NCBI GenBank assembly: GCA_028753945.1
Contig: JAPNXP010000010.1
Span: 127,042-191,041 of the forward strand
Source of the DNA: Hexactinellida sp. DTS-2022
Taxonomy: Eukaryota > Porifera > Hexactinellida
Direction: 5' to 3'
DNA: 64,000 nucleotides
Position numbers and translations under genes: made by a program. Shown piece by piece: positions 36,818 through 46,829 of the stretch. The notes below the pieces were generated by a model. The model was not told the origin of the DNA. It was given only the letters and a program-made list of their open reading frames with translations, and did no database searches. Positions within the stretch are counted from its first letter, which is position 1. The number at the start of each line of letters is the position of its first letter.

Positions 36818-39800
36818 ATGTCTTCTGATCCACACAAACAAACCCTGACCAGCTCCACCCCTCTCCTCCAGGAGGATTCCCTGGCCCCAGATACCGCAGT
36901 GTTGCTTGAGAGCCAGAACGAGCTGAAAGAAATCTCGCAGGTTAGGACTCGCTCTCGCGTACACGTAGGCAGTGATGACGACAACGGCGCTCTATCGCAA
37001 GTTCCCGACTACAACTCTGTCGGTCACGAGCCACCGCCCAAAGACCTAGGCAAAGACGAAGTGAGTTTGTATCTAAGTATAATTTAATTGCTGTAATAAG
37101 ATTGTTATATAATATTCCGCCTGTAACCCCGCTTCACCAAAGTTATTTCGTTTAGCTACTAATAACCTCCCATAATAGTATGAATTTACGAATTGCTACT
37201 TCGCTCAATACTATTCATAACATTTATACTTGGAATAGATTAGTTTATATTTTACACACGAATCGAATACCATTATACTAAATGCAGTCCTTTATAAGAC
37301 GTTGTCTTTCCTTTCAACCTAAAATGTTGTACTTACCCTCTTCAATGCAAGCGAGGAATGTGTCGACTTTCTCCAGAGCACCTATCTACCCTCTATCGAC
37401 CCCATTCACTTATTTCCATATTTCGCGAAAATCCGCACATTCGAAACCAGATAAGAACATATTCCGTGAATTCGAGAAGAGCTTGAAAGAAGAAATTTCC
37501 TATGAGAGCTCCGTCTTAGCAGATCTGCCGACTATTGAGGGCTTCAAAACCTCACTCAAGGGATTGGAGGCCACTTTCACTCGGGAATCGAAAGGAGAAC
37601 TCATTACAGTTTCCGTGCACGCAAACGAGAAGATAGAACCCGAGATATTCTCGGACTCCGAGATGGGAGAAGAGACCGCGCCCGAGCCAGCGGGGGATGA
37701 CGACAGCCCCGAAAAGGAAGGAGATGAGTTCGCGTATCTCCCTCTCATATACATTGACGTCACCAAATCAAACGGTAGCAAACTGAAGGTGGACTGCTCC
37801 TTCAATCCCGAGGCAGACAGCCTACGGACCATCCTAGAAACCGGGTTACAGATAAACCTAGTTAAAGTTATACCCGCGGATACCAAGGACGCCGACGAGT
37901 GCTTTGCTCAGGAGGGAACACATATCGACGATAAAATATACGACCACATGGTGGAATATCTAGAGACTAAAGGGATTGGAGTCGACTTTCTGAATGAGTT
38001 GATTCAGTTTTACCAGGTGTTCGAGCATCAACTTTATCTCAAAGGGTTCCTCATGAAACTCCACAACTTTATCAAGACATAACTATTCCCTGTCTCTTAT
38101 TTTTAGTTTTATAGGTCACATTTTAGGCGTAATTTAGTAGCTTCCCATCACTTATCAAATTGATTTCTAATTCCCTTTCTATTATTTACTTTAGTTTCCG
38201 AGTTTACATTTGTATATTCTCAAGTAATTATCTACTTTTATAGAAGTACTATGCTCGCTCATTCGCGGAATATACAGCCAAGGCTCCCAGCTCGCAGTAC
38301 GCGGATTTCCACACCGTAGACTGGGTGCGCGACACGGTTCGCGACCTGAAGCGGTACAAGAAGCTGGACGACACCAACACCTGCATGGGCTGGATATACA
38401 AACAGTGGGACGCAGTCTCCGCGTGGGTGCTCGTGTTCCTCGTGGGACTAGCCTCCGGCGTTATGGCGGGAATAATCGACCTGGGTAAGAATCAGTGTTT
38501 CATACAGCCGTTTGTAAATACGCTCCTAATCCTGATTTAATCCAATTTCATACGCCTAAATCACAAATTAATGTCACGGTATATAGGAGAGGATTCCAAA
38601 TTTTCGCGCTCCTAATTAAAATTTTCAAAAATATCATGCCCCAAAAGGAGCGTATCGCGCTCCTGGATAAATCCTTGTACTAAGAATAGATATAACGCAA
38701 TAACTGCATGAATTTATTCCCTTCAACAGGTACCGCTTGGTTCGTCTCTTTCAGGAACGGAATCTGCACCTCTGACTTTACGCTGGACGAGTACTCCTGC
38801 TGCTGGTCCAGTAACGAGACCAGCTTTGACGTGGAGCACTGCCACGAGTTCGCCAGGTGGTCCGATCTGTTCGGGATATTCCCTAGCACCGTGAGCGCCT
38901 ATTTCTTCAACTATTTCATGTAAGCATGACGTAAATATAAGAATTTACTTATCCACCAATAATCGGCGTTTGTATTAAATAACCTGGCTAGTTTCTACCG
39001 ATGGTGTTTTTTATAAACATGAAAAAACAATCAGTAGAAAGTAGCCAGGTTTTTTAATATAAACGCCGATGATCGGTGAATAAGTAAACTCCATATATAA
39101 CAACACTTCCTATCTTACACTACACTCACTAGATACGTTATGATAGCCGTCATATTTGGATTCCTGGCTTCCAGCTTTGTTAAGAACGTAGCTCCCTACG
39201 CGAGCGGCTCGGGCATCCCGGAAGTTAAGACCATTCTGTCCGGTTACGTCATACACGGGTACCTCGGGAAGGCCACGCTGACGGTTAAGAGCATCGGCAT
39301 GATGCTGGCAGTGGGGGCGGGGCTGAGTCTGGGAAAGGAGGGACCCTTGGTGCACGTGGCCTGCTGCTGCGGGAACATATTCTCGTATCTCTTCCCCAAA
39401 TACCGGAAGAACCAGGCCAAGCGGAAGGAGATCCTCTCGGCCGCGGCAGCTGCAGGGGTGGGCGTGGCCTTTGGGGCTCCTATAGGGGGCGTGTTGTTCA
39501 GTCTCGAAGAGGTTGGTTATTTGTATACTTTATAGTTTATAACCTGCATAATCTGGAATTCAGCAGAACCGACACTTTTCCTTATCCCAATGAGCGTCGA
39601 CTATGCATTATAGCCTGCATAATCCGACAATTTGGAAATCCGACATTTTTTGCTTTTCTCAACGGGTGTCGGATTAGACAGGTTCTACTGTTTTCGGGGT
39701 TCTATTTATACTTGTCTAGGTGAGCTATTATTTCCCGCTTAAAACCCTTTGGCGCGCCTTCTTCTGCGCGCTGGTCGCGGCTGCCGCGCTCAAGTACCTG

Positions 39801-41568
39801 AACCCGTACCCCAACGGGAACCTCGTGGAGTTCTACGTGTCCTACGACGCGCCCTGGCACCTGTTCGAGCTGTTCGCGTTCTCTCTTCTCGGGATTCTCG
39901 GCGGACTCTACGGAGCGCTGTTTATAAAGGCCAACGTGTTCTGGTCATCTCTGCGGAAAAAGTACTGGAAGAAGTATGCTATTATCGAGGTGAGTAGGAT
40001 GCATTCCATGTGCACACATTGTATTCTTCTGTAACTATGCAGGTGTGTCTGGTATGCTTCGGGACTGCTCTGCTCGCCTTTCCCAACCCCTTCACTCGGG
40101 CGGACGGATCTGAGATTATCCGGGAGCTGTTCTCCCAGTGCGGGCCCGATACGGACACAGACTTGTGTCGCTACAACCTCACTTCTGCTTTTGAGACCAC
40201 CGGACAGTACCACGACACACAGGCCCTGCAGCCTGTATATGAGTGAGTAGATAACTTATTTATTTCAATTCGACAGTTAATTATGTGTTATGTCCATTAA
40301 AATGGTACTTAACGCAAATTCCAGGAAAATTAGACGCCCCCCCCCTATGTCATTATTTTGACCTGTTTGTAATATAAAAGGATGGTCTGTCACACATTGG
40401 TTGACCCCCCCCCTCTCCCTTGGAAGCGTTACGTACGTTTGAACTGCCCCTTTATATAGTACACTATGGATGCTTTCGCTTGCTATTGTCTACAAGCTGG
40501 TCACAGCTATATTCACCTACGGCATGAAGATCCCAGCTGGCCTATTCATACCCAGTATGTACTCCGGAGCCTGCGTGGGGCGTATCATGGGGATACTCAT
40601 GGAGCAGGTATGTTATATTTAACACATTCACTTACAGATAAGTTATCAGCTGTTTTATATATAGGCAGCGTACGCCAATAGAGAGTCCGAGTTCGTACAG
40701 TTCTTCTGTCCAATCGGCTCAACCTGCATTGTCCCTGGGCTGTACGCTATGGTGGGAGCTGCTGCCTTCCTGGGAGGAGTCACGAGGATGACAGTGTCCC
40801 TGGTTGTTATAATGTTCGAGCTGACAGGGGGCCTCCCCTATATCGTGCCTATAATGCTAGCTGCTCTCTTCAGCAAGTGGGTGGGGGACTATTTCTCCGA
40901 GGGCATTTATGATGAGCACATTAAGCTCAACAGGTAATGGTTGAGGTGTTGTGTGACGTTTCACTTACCAGAATATTTAACTTATTTATGTATCCAGGTA
41001 TCCGTTCATTGAGGCGAAGGAGCGCTACACGTTCGACGCACAGGCGAGTGACATTATGAATCCACAGCCGCACCAACATCCGCTGGTGTACATTTCCGCG
41101 ACTGAGTCTACCGTTGGAGATCTGGAGGAGCTTCTGGACACGTACGACTTCTGGGGGTTCCCAGTGGTGATGACGAATGAGTCCCAGTTGCTAATGGGCT
41201 ACGTAACACATATGGAGCTTCAAGATGCTCTCAACACCATGCGAAGAGAGTGTGAAAATATTGATCCAACCACTCTCGTTCACTTCCTACCGCCAAACGA
41301 GGTTAAGACCACCTCAGGCCGCTACCTGAACTTCTACTCTCTCCTGGACACCACTCAGTTCCAGGTTACACCTATAACACACATGTACAACGTAGTAGAG
41401 CTCTTCAAGAAGATTGGGCTGAGACAGATTCTCATCACACATAACGGTAAGGTGACCGGCATCATCACGAAGAAAGATATTGTCAAACATCTGGAAGAGA
41501 TAGAGCATCACCACGAGAGTCAAGAAATCATGCGTTTCAAGAACAAGATTAAATCGATATTTTTCTGA
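36818..41568 (+). CDS. CLCN3: ClC-3/4/5-type endosomal chloride/proton antiporter
   Basis: 2Cl-/H+ exchanger of endosomes and lysosomes. Nine exons join in phase: 36818-37060, 38244-38484, 38730-38919, 39133-39511, 39720-39989, 40043-40242, 40460-40607, 40665-40933, 40998-41568, giving about 836 residues (human ClC-3 about 818). The N-terminus has acidic and leucine motifs, then the family block [16 protein letters not shown]. Signature pore motifs are present: [16 protein letters not shown] (with the gating Glu), [20 protein letters not shown] and [19 protein letters not shown]. Two C-terminal CBS domains follow (GFPVVM and LGLRQCLVTHNG-like [20 protein letters not shown]). The gating Glu indicates a transporter, not a channel. 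The exon 4 donor is GTTGGT. Intron 1 hosts C1QBP; introns 3 and 5 host repeats. The symbol denotes the 3/4/5 group. Confidence 0.93.
37282..38082 (+). CDS. C1QBP: C1QBP/p32/MAM33 mitochondrial matrix protein, nested in ClC intron 1
   Basis: Acidic trimeric mitochondrial matrix protein supporting mitoribosome function. Intronless, 266 residues. The N-terminal 55 residues are basic with Ser/Arg and no acidic residues, a mitochondrial presequence ([20 protein letters not shown]). The body shows [15 protein letters not shown], an acidic loop (about 130-150), FLPL-like [26 protein letters not shown], and the C-terminal helix [20 protein letters not shown] diagnostic of MAM33. It lies wholly inside ClC intron 1 (37061-38243), same strand, so it needs its own promoter within that intron. 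Confidence 0.92.
   Translation: MQSFIRRCLSFQPKMLYLPSSMQARNVSTFSRAPIYPLSTPFTYFHISRKSAHSKPDKNIFREFEKSLKEEISYESSVLADLPTIEGFKTSLKGLEATFTRESKGELITVSVHANEKIEPEIFSDSEMGEETAPEPAGDDDSPEKEGDEFAYLPLIYIDVTKSNGSKLKVDCSFNPEADSLRTILETGLQINLVKVIPADTKDADECFAQEGTHIDDKIYDHMVEYLETKGIGVDFLNELIQFYQVFEHQLYLKGFLMKLHNFIKT
38943..39090. repeat. Long-hairpin inverted repeat in ClC intron 3
   Basis: About 148 bp formed by two near-complementary arms of about 55 nt (left about 38943-38998, right about 39034-39090) around a short loop. The left arm holds ATAATCGGCGTTTGTATTAA and CCTGGCTAGTTTCTAC; the right arm has their inverted counterparts. It differs from the CAGT-type elements and looks like a separate foldback MITE. 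Confidence 0.85.
39543..39690. repeat. MITE, CAGTAGACCTGCATAATCCGAC family (degraded left end)
   Basis: In ClC intron 5. It shares most of its interior with the element at 35302 (CAGCAGAACCGACACTT, ATGAGCGTCG). Its right end GTCGGATTAGACAGGTTCTACTG-like terminus is intact, while the left CAGTAGA is lost (starts CCTGCATAATCTGG). The two copies define the complete consensus. Confidence 0.75.
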
Positions 41569-42750
41569 TTGACACTGATCCTTGTACCCATATTGTAAAT
41601 ATAAGTTAATAAGTAGGTCGAATGCACGCTACTACACATGGACTCTTGCCAGTAGGTTAGTGAATATTTGTTTCTGAATTTTATATTTATTAGTAATTTG
41701 TAGATAAGTTGAATATATTCATTTCTTAATTAGTTGTATTGAATTCCAACAGCCTAGTTATATTTAGTCAAATATTCGCTTTTTGACACCTCACAGGTTA
41801 GCGCTTTTCAGAAAACAATGGCAGATATAGGAAAAGATAAGAAACTTCTTAAAACTATGAAGTTCGAAAGTTGTCTCGAACAAAAGGTGGACATGCACAA
41901 GGTTGATTTCGAGGCCCTCAAGCCTTGGGTTTCTAAGCATCTGACCACTACATTAGGCTTTGAGGACGAAGTATTGGATGAACTCATTTTCAGTATCCTG
42001 GAGAATGAGCGCTATCCTAATGCTAAGAATTTACAGATCATTTTAACAGGTTTTCTAGAAACAAACCCGGCCCGTATATTCATGGGACAGCTGTGGGAGC
42101 ATTTGCTGAGCGCTCAAGAAAATCCCGCTAAACTCCCGGAGAAATTTTCAAGGCTAAGTTTCGATCGAAATTTTACTGATTGACATTAATACTTTGTACT
42201 CTTATTGTAAATATAAGTTAATAAGTAGGTCGAATACACGCTACTACACATGGACTCTTGTCAGAAGGTTAGTGAATATAATTAGTTATATTGAATTCCA
42301 ACAGCCTGGTTATATTTAGTCAAATATTCGCTTTGTGACACCTCACAGGTTAGCACTTTTCAGAAAGAAGAATGACAGACGCAGGGTTCTTCCGCGGGAC
42401 CAGTACTGAACAGGATGTCCGATTTTCTGACAAAGATAAGAAACTTCTTAAAATGATGAAGTTCGAGAGTTGTCTCGAACAAAAGGTGGACATGCACAAG
42501 GTTAATTTCGAGGCCCTCAAGCCTTGGGTTTCGGAGCAGGTTACGACTATATTAGGCATTGAGGACGAAGTAGTGATTGAACTCATTTTCAGTTTCCTGG
42601 AGCATGAGCGCTACCCGAATGCTAAGAAGTTACAGATCCTAGTAACAGGTTTTCTACAATCAAAACCGGCCCGTATTTTCATAGGACAGTTATGGGACCT
42701 TTTGTTGAGCGCTCAAGAGAATCCCGCTAAACTCCCCGAGAAATTCATTG
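41535..42750 (+). repeat. Tandem duplication of about 611 bp: ClC 3' end to SRRM1 PWI exon
   Basis: The segment from the last codons of the ClC gene through the SRRM1 5' flank and PWI-coding region occurs twice head-to-tail: copy A 41535-42145 and copy B 42146-about 42750. Non-coding parts align well (TAAATATAAGTTAATAAGTA, CACGCTACTACACATGGACTC, TTTAGTCAAATATTCGCTTT occur in both). Copy B lacks about 59 bp of 5' flank present in A; A lacks about 45 bp of N-terminal coding present in B. The junction at about 42146 joins SRRM1 GAGAAATT to ClC TTTCAAG. Confidence 0.88.
41818..42183 (+). CDS. Chimeric PWI-domain gene: partial SRRM1 copy ending in ClC-derived codons
   Basis: A 121-residue ORF nearly identical to the start of the adjacent SRRM1: KKLLKTMKFESCLEQKVDMH opens the PWI domain (about 8-105), a nucleic-acid-binding splicing module. 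Relative to SRRM1 it lacks the 15-residue N-terminal block (AGFFRGTSTEQD). It ends after LPEKF with about ten residues (SRLSFDRNFTD) encoded by a copy of the ClC gene 3' end read in another frame. The RS-rich tail is absent. The copied 5' flank probably supplies its promoter. The frame is open over the whole PWI domain despite about 10% divergence. It could be a functional truncated splicing factor or a young pseudogene. Confidence 0.7.
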   Translation: MADIGKDKKLLKTMKFESCLEQKVDMHKVDFEALKPWVSKHLTTTLGFEDEVLDELIFSILENERYPNAKNLQIILTGFLETNPARIFMGQLWEHLLSAQENPAKLPEKFSRLSFDRNFTD

Positions 42751-45171
42751 AGGAGAAAAAGAACGCGATCCGCCAGCAGAAGAAAAAGATAGAAATGCAG
42801 CTGACCTTGAGAGAGGAGCGTAGGCGCCTCTCTCCTCTGAGAGAGGAACCCTTCCGACCCCCTCTTCCGGAGGCCCCTAGGTCCCCTGGGGGCCGGGGCG
42901 CACGGGAGAGACGCGGGAGAGAGCTGGGAGAGGCGGGGCTGGGGGTCCACGTGAGTTGTCCATAGAGTACAGTGGATGCCGGTTATAAGCACATAGTCGG
43001 GAACTGCACTTGATGTGATTATAACCGGCATGTTCTTATAACCAACATGAATTATATAGGGTATATGGCAACTGTTTTCCAACATAGTGTTCTTATATCC
43101 GATATGTTCTTATAACCGGTGTGCTTATATCCGACATCTACTGTAATTCTAAACTGATATTTTAGGCGTACAAAATTCACAGTCTAGTGAGCTTAGGAGT
43201 GTTCAATTATTATAGCTTGTATAATACCTGGTCTCTGTATAGGTTCAGAAGTCAGAGGCCTCCAGCACTCAGATGGACATAGAGCACGGAGACAGCAGGA
43301 ACATATCATTTGCAGCCCTGAACAAGCTAAAGATGGATACCTCGAGTGAGCAGCTGGAGACAGGGAGAGACAGCGAGAGGGGAGGGGACCAAAAAGAGGG
43401 CCAAAGGGAGAGGTTATGGGATCAAAAAGAGGGCCAAAAAGAGAGGTTATGGGATCAAAAAGAGGGCCAAAGGGAAAGGATAGGGGACCAAAAAGAGGGC
43501 CAAAGGGAGAGGTTATGGGACCAAAAAGAGGGCCAAAGGGAGAGGTTATGGGATCAAAAAGAGGGCCAAAAAGAGAGGTTATGGGATCAAAAAGAGGGCC
43601 AAAAAGAGAGGATAGGGGACCAAAGGGAGAGGATCCGGAGTCGCAGCAGGAGCCACTCTCCCAGGAGACAGCGGAGCCGCTCCTACGAGAGAAGACACAG
43701 ACAAAGGTAACTGTTATACTACAATTAGTTCGCACAGTTATATTATTTTGTTAGGCCAAGTCCGCATCGCTACCGCCACTCCCCCAACTACTCTCCGGAC
43801 TCACACATGCAGCAGAGAGGCAGGGGCCCCCCCAGGGAATCCCCGAGGCGGTCCCGGCCCCACAGGTCCCCCGAGGAGAGGCGGTACCACGAGAGACACC
43901 CGGGCGCACACAAACAGACAGAACACCGTGACACTAGTTAGTTACTAATTACAGTCGACTCCGCTTAATAAAGCCACCGGTTAATAGATATCTCCGCTTA
44001 ATCGGGTCAAAGTAACCTGATCCCGAGGTGACTCTATTAAGCGGAGTCGACTGTACTACCTTTGACTCTTATTATCTCTGCCGTTACAGCTCCACAGAGG
44101 CAGCCCCGCCCCGAGTATTCAGAGAGACCGCACCCTCCCTCTCGCCTGCCCGAGACACACGGCTCTGCCACCAAGCCGCCAGCTGACACCAGGATACGCC
44201 AGCACCCGCGACTAGAGAGTACGGAGCACTCGAAGAGGCGGCGCTTTGGCAGCAGGTCCCCCGACAGAGCTAGCCCCAAGCAGACTAGACAGAGCCACGG
44301 TGCGAAGCGCAGAGACGAGTCCTCCTCCTCCTCCCGGTCTGCTTCCCCCGCGGATAAGCCGGGCGGGAGGGAAGAGGAGAGAAAGAGAGACTGCTCCGTC
44401 TCCAGTTCTGTGTCCAGCGAGTCGGAGTCCTCCCCCTCTCCCGACAAGCACAAGAGGAGCAGACACCAGCCCAAGCCTAAGCCAGGCAGAGAGCCGCCCC
44501 GGCCCTCTAAGAGAGAGATAGCGAGAGAATCCGCGAGGCAGGGCGGTAGGCACTCAAAGCACAAACATCGACAGAGAACGCACTCACTGTCTGAGTCTGA
44601 GAGGAGCGAGCATACCTCCGACAACTTCTCAGAGGTGGAGGCGAGGCGGAAGGCCGCTGCCAGAGCCAGGAAGCTCAAGCTCTCCAAGAAGCGACACCGA
44701 GAGAAGCACGGCTCTGGGCTGAGAGCTAAGCTCAAGCGGCCTAAACGGGCCATCACGGAGAGGGGCGCTGTGGCGAAGAGGAAACAGAGAACTCGCAGCC
44801 TGGAGCTCAGCGACGAGAGCGAGCACTCTGAGGGAGAGGGGAGGGAGCGGGCGAAGCGGAGGCATAGACACGTCTCTCCCGCCGCGGCAAAGAAGCCTCG
44901 ACACAAGAGGAGCCCCGATTCTAACAGCGACTCTTCAGAGAGCGAGAGCTCCTCCAGCGACTCTAACAGCGACTGGAGCGCAGGCAGGAGGGACAAGAAG
45001 AGGGACAAGGCCGCGGGGCGGAAGAAAGCGCGAGTCGAGAGTAGCGAGGTCTCTTCAGAATCAGAAGACTCTTTGAAGGGAGAGAGGAGACGAAGCAGTT
45101 TGGAGAAACACCTGAGAGAGAAAGTGATCCAGGCCATGTCGAAAAAGAAACTGAGAAAGAACAAAAACTGA
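42372..45171 (+). CDS. SRRM1: SRRM1 (SRm160) splicing coactivator
   Basis: Exon-junction/splicing coactivator in nuclear speckles. Four exons join in phase: 42372-42950, 43243-43706, 43755-43936 and 44090-45171, giving about 768 residues (human 904). The N-terminus DAGFFRGTSTEQDVRFSDKD plus the PWI domain (about 25-130, LKPWVSEQV...LSAQENPAKLPEKF) match SRRM1 closely. The rest is Arg/Ser-rich with many SPR, RSR and SES motifs and a Lys-rich end (KKKLRKNKN). Exon 2 encodes seven copies of an 11-residue repeat, DQKEGQ(R/K)ER(L/I)(W/G). Introns 1 and 3 each contain a MITE. Its 3' end converges on the ADF-H/Rab gene with 92 bp between stop codons. Confidence 0.9.
42970..43143. repeat. Inverted-repeat MITE, CAGTGGATGCCGGTTATAAG family
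   Basis: A 174-bp element in SRRM1 intron 1 with TA flanks. Left end CAGTGGATGCCGGTTATAAG; right end TATATCCGACATCTACTG. The interior repeats the motif GTTCTTATAACCGGCAT in both orientations. A relative lies in ANKAR intron 8. Confidence 0.85.
43387..43617 (+). repeat. 33-bp coding tandem repeat, seven units
   Basis: Seven perfect-length 33-bp units inside SRRM1 exon 2, each encoding DQKEGQ(R/K)ER(L/I)(W/G). The order of third-block variants (RLW, KLW, RIG, RLW, RLW, KLW, KIG) suggests a higher-order duplication. No length change breaks the frame. Confidence 0.93.
43952..44053. repeat. Inverted-repeat MITE, CAGTCGACTCCGCTTAA family (short copy)
   Basis: A 102-bp element in SRRM1 intron 3, TA on both sides. 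The ends CAGTCGACTCCGCTTAATAA and TTAAGCGGAGTCGACTG form an almost perfect terminal inverted repeat. It occupies two thirds of its 153-bp intron. Confidence 0.9.
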
Positions 45172-45263
45172 AATAGTATTTAGGTGATTATTAAAAGTCG
45201 GAGCATTTGCATTTATTAACAACAGAATATAACAATAGTTTTACAAATGTACAAACTGGTACT

Positions 45264-46829
45264 TTACTTGCAGCATCTTTCCTTTTTCTTCTTTGGGAGA
45301 ACACTTTTTAAGTCGATAATCAAACTCTCTTCCACTGGGTCATTCGGGGGAGGTTCCTTTTCCTTTGTGCTCACAAGTTCATTTGCGAGAGTTATAAAAG
45401 CTTTATCGACTTGAGCTCCATTAATGGCAGAAGTCTCGACGTATAGCATCCCATTGTCCTCTGCTATTTTCCGTGCCACCTCTTCATTCACTTCTCTCTG
45501 TTCGACCAGATCGTTCTTATTCCCGACCAGTAGGAAGGCTTTGCAGTCGGTGTATCTGTTGACGGACTCGATCCAGTTAGGAATGCTCTCGAGAGATCTC
45601 GCGTCAGTTAGATCGAACACAACCAGAGCCCCCATTGCATACCTGTACCAGACCGAGGCTAGTGCCCTGTAGCGTTCCTCCCCACTCGTGTCCCACAGCT
45701 CTAGCTTTATCGGTTTGTTTATGTCCGTGTTTACTACCCGGTACAGGTGGTCCACACCCACAGTCACCTGAGGCCGGTATTTAGTGGACTTACCGTACAC
45801 GTAAGTGTGAAGGAGGTGCGTCTTTCCGACCTGACAGTCCCCTACTATTATAACTTTCATTCTCTCAACATTGGCGTAGCTGATACTCGTGGTCAGGAGT
45901 CTGTCTAAAGCGGTCACTTCTTTCGTGGATTTTGCTTCTTCCACGGGACTCGTGTCTTCTATAGAATATAGGAACAACATTATAAAATAACTTATATGTA
46001 GAACGTCTATTTTTAGACCAGGTTTTCTTACATATACTTAGTATTACCCATAGACGGCAGGGGCTTTTGGTCTACAGAATTTATAGACGGTCTACAAATT
46101 TTTGGCTTATTTGTATGGGCTTTATAGACCGTCTACATACAAGGATGCTCCAACATTATAAGACTTTCCCGTTTGCTTTATAATTGTTAACTTACTCGGC
46201 TCGGCTGGTGGGAATACCAGCTCGTCCGCGCTTGTGTCGTCAGTCGCTAGGCTACTCCTCGCGCTATCTTCCCAAATGCTGCTCTCTCGAATTCTGCTTT
46301 TGCGCTTACTTAAATGAAACTTCTTTTTAGATTTCCCATTTTTCGTAAGATCACTCACTGAGTCTCGCTTTATATCGCAATCGACCGATTTGTATTCTTT
46401 GCTAGTGCGTATAGCAAGCAACTTTGTTTCTAGATCTTCTTCGCTCTCAGTGGAAATGAATCTATCACATTTGCTAAAAGTACTCTCTGCATTTCGTTTG
46501 TACTGCTGCTGGCTTACCTCTCTCAGCTCGAGCTCCGCGTTCTCTCCACTCCAGTGCACCAATATTAGTTTCCCTTTTAGGTTCGCAGCTTTGCTATCTG
46601 AGATTCGTAGCAATCCGAATATAACTTTATCGCTGCTCAGGTTGGCTTTAAAGTCATTGAGAGACGTTCCTTCCTCTAGGAATAGCAACATGCCGCGATC
46701 CTCCTCTCCTAACGTAAACAGCTTCCAAGGAGAAGCAGCACATTTTGCCTTTATAATTTCGTTATAGTGATTTTGTACTTCGAGATCTAGTTTTAAAGTT
46801 TCATTTAGTGTCTCAATCGAAGTGGCCAT
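45264..46829 (-). CDS. ADF-H (coactosin-like) domain fused to a Rab-type GTPase
   Basis: Two exons, 46829-46196 and 45958-45264, splice in phase (TCGGCTCGGCT / acceptor CTATAG) to give about 442 residues. Exon 1 encodes an ADF-H/coactosin-like fold (about 15-135: LFLEEGTSLNDFKANLSSDK, FGLLRISD, GKLILVHWSGENAE) and a Ser/Lys-rich linker. Exon 2 encodes a complete small GTPase (about 245-430): P-loop GDCQVGKT, switch II WDTSGEERYRAL, NKND, ETSA, ending KKKKERCCK, a CCX prenylation signal. Switch II has Glu where Rabs have the catalytic Gln. An actin-binding, membrane-anchored GTPase is inferred. If exons 1 and 2 belong to separate transcripts, the Rab would start at MLFLYS (45980) or MKVIIVG. 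Confidence 0.7.
45995..46139. repeat. Foldback element with TATGTAGAnnGTCTAT termini
   Basis: In the single intron of the ADF-H/Rab gene. TATGTAGAACGTCTAT at 45995-46010 is the inverted copy of ATAGACCGTCTACATA at 46124-46139 with one mismatch. Two internal copies of the TAGACGG/GGTCTA motif lie near 46049-46097. It has no CAGT ends, so it is a different family from the TA-flanked elements. Confidence 0.65.

Noticed and set aside
43193..43735. Minus-strand ORF with FGPLFDPITS-like repeats
   Set aside because: Antisense translation of the 33-bp repeat in SRRM1 exon 2.
44037..45164. 375-codon minus-strand ORF over SRRM1
   Set aside because: Ser/Leu-rich reverse of Arg/Ser codons; it also runs through an intron boundary and MITE of the real gene.
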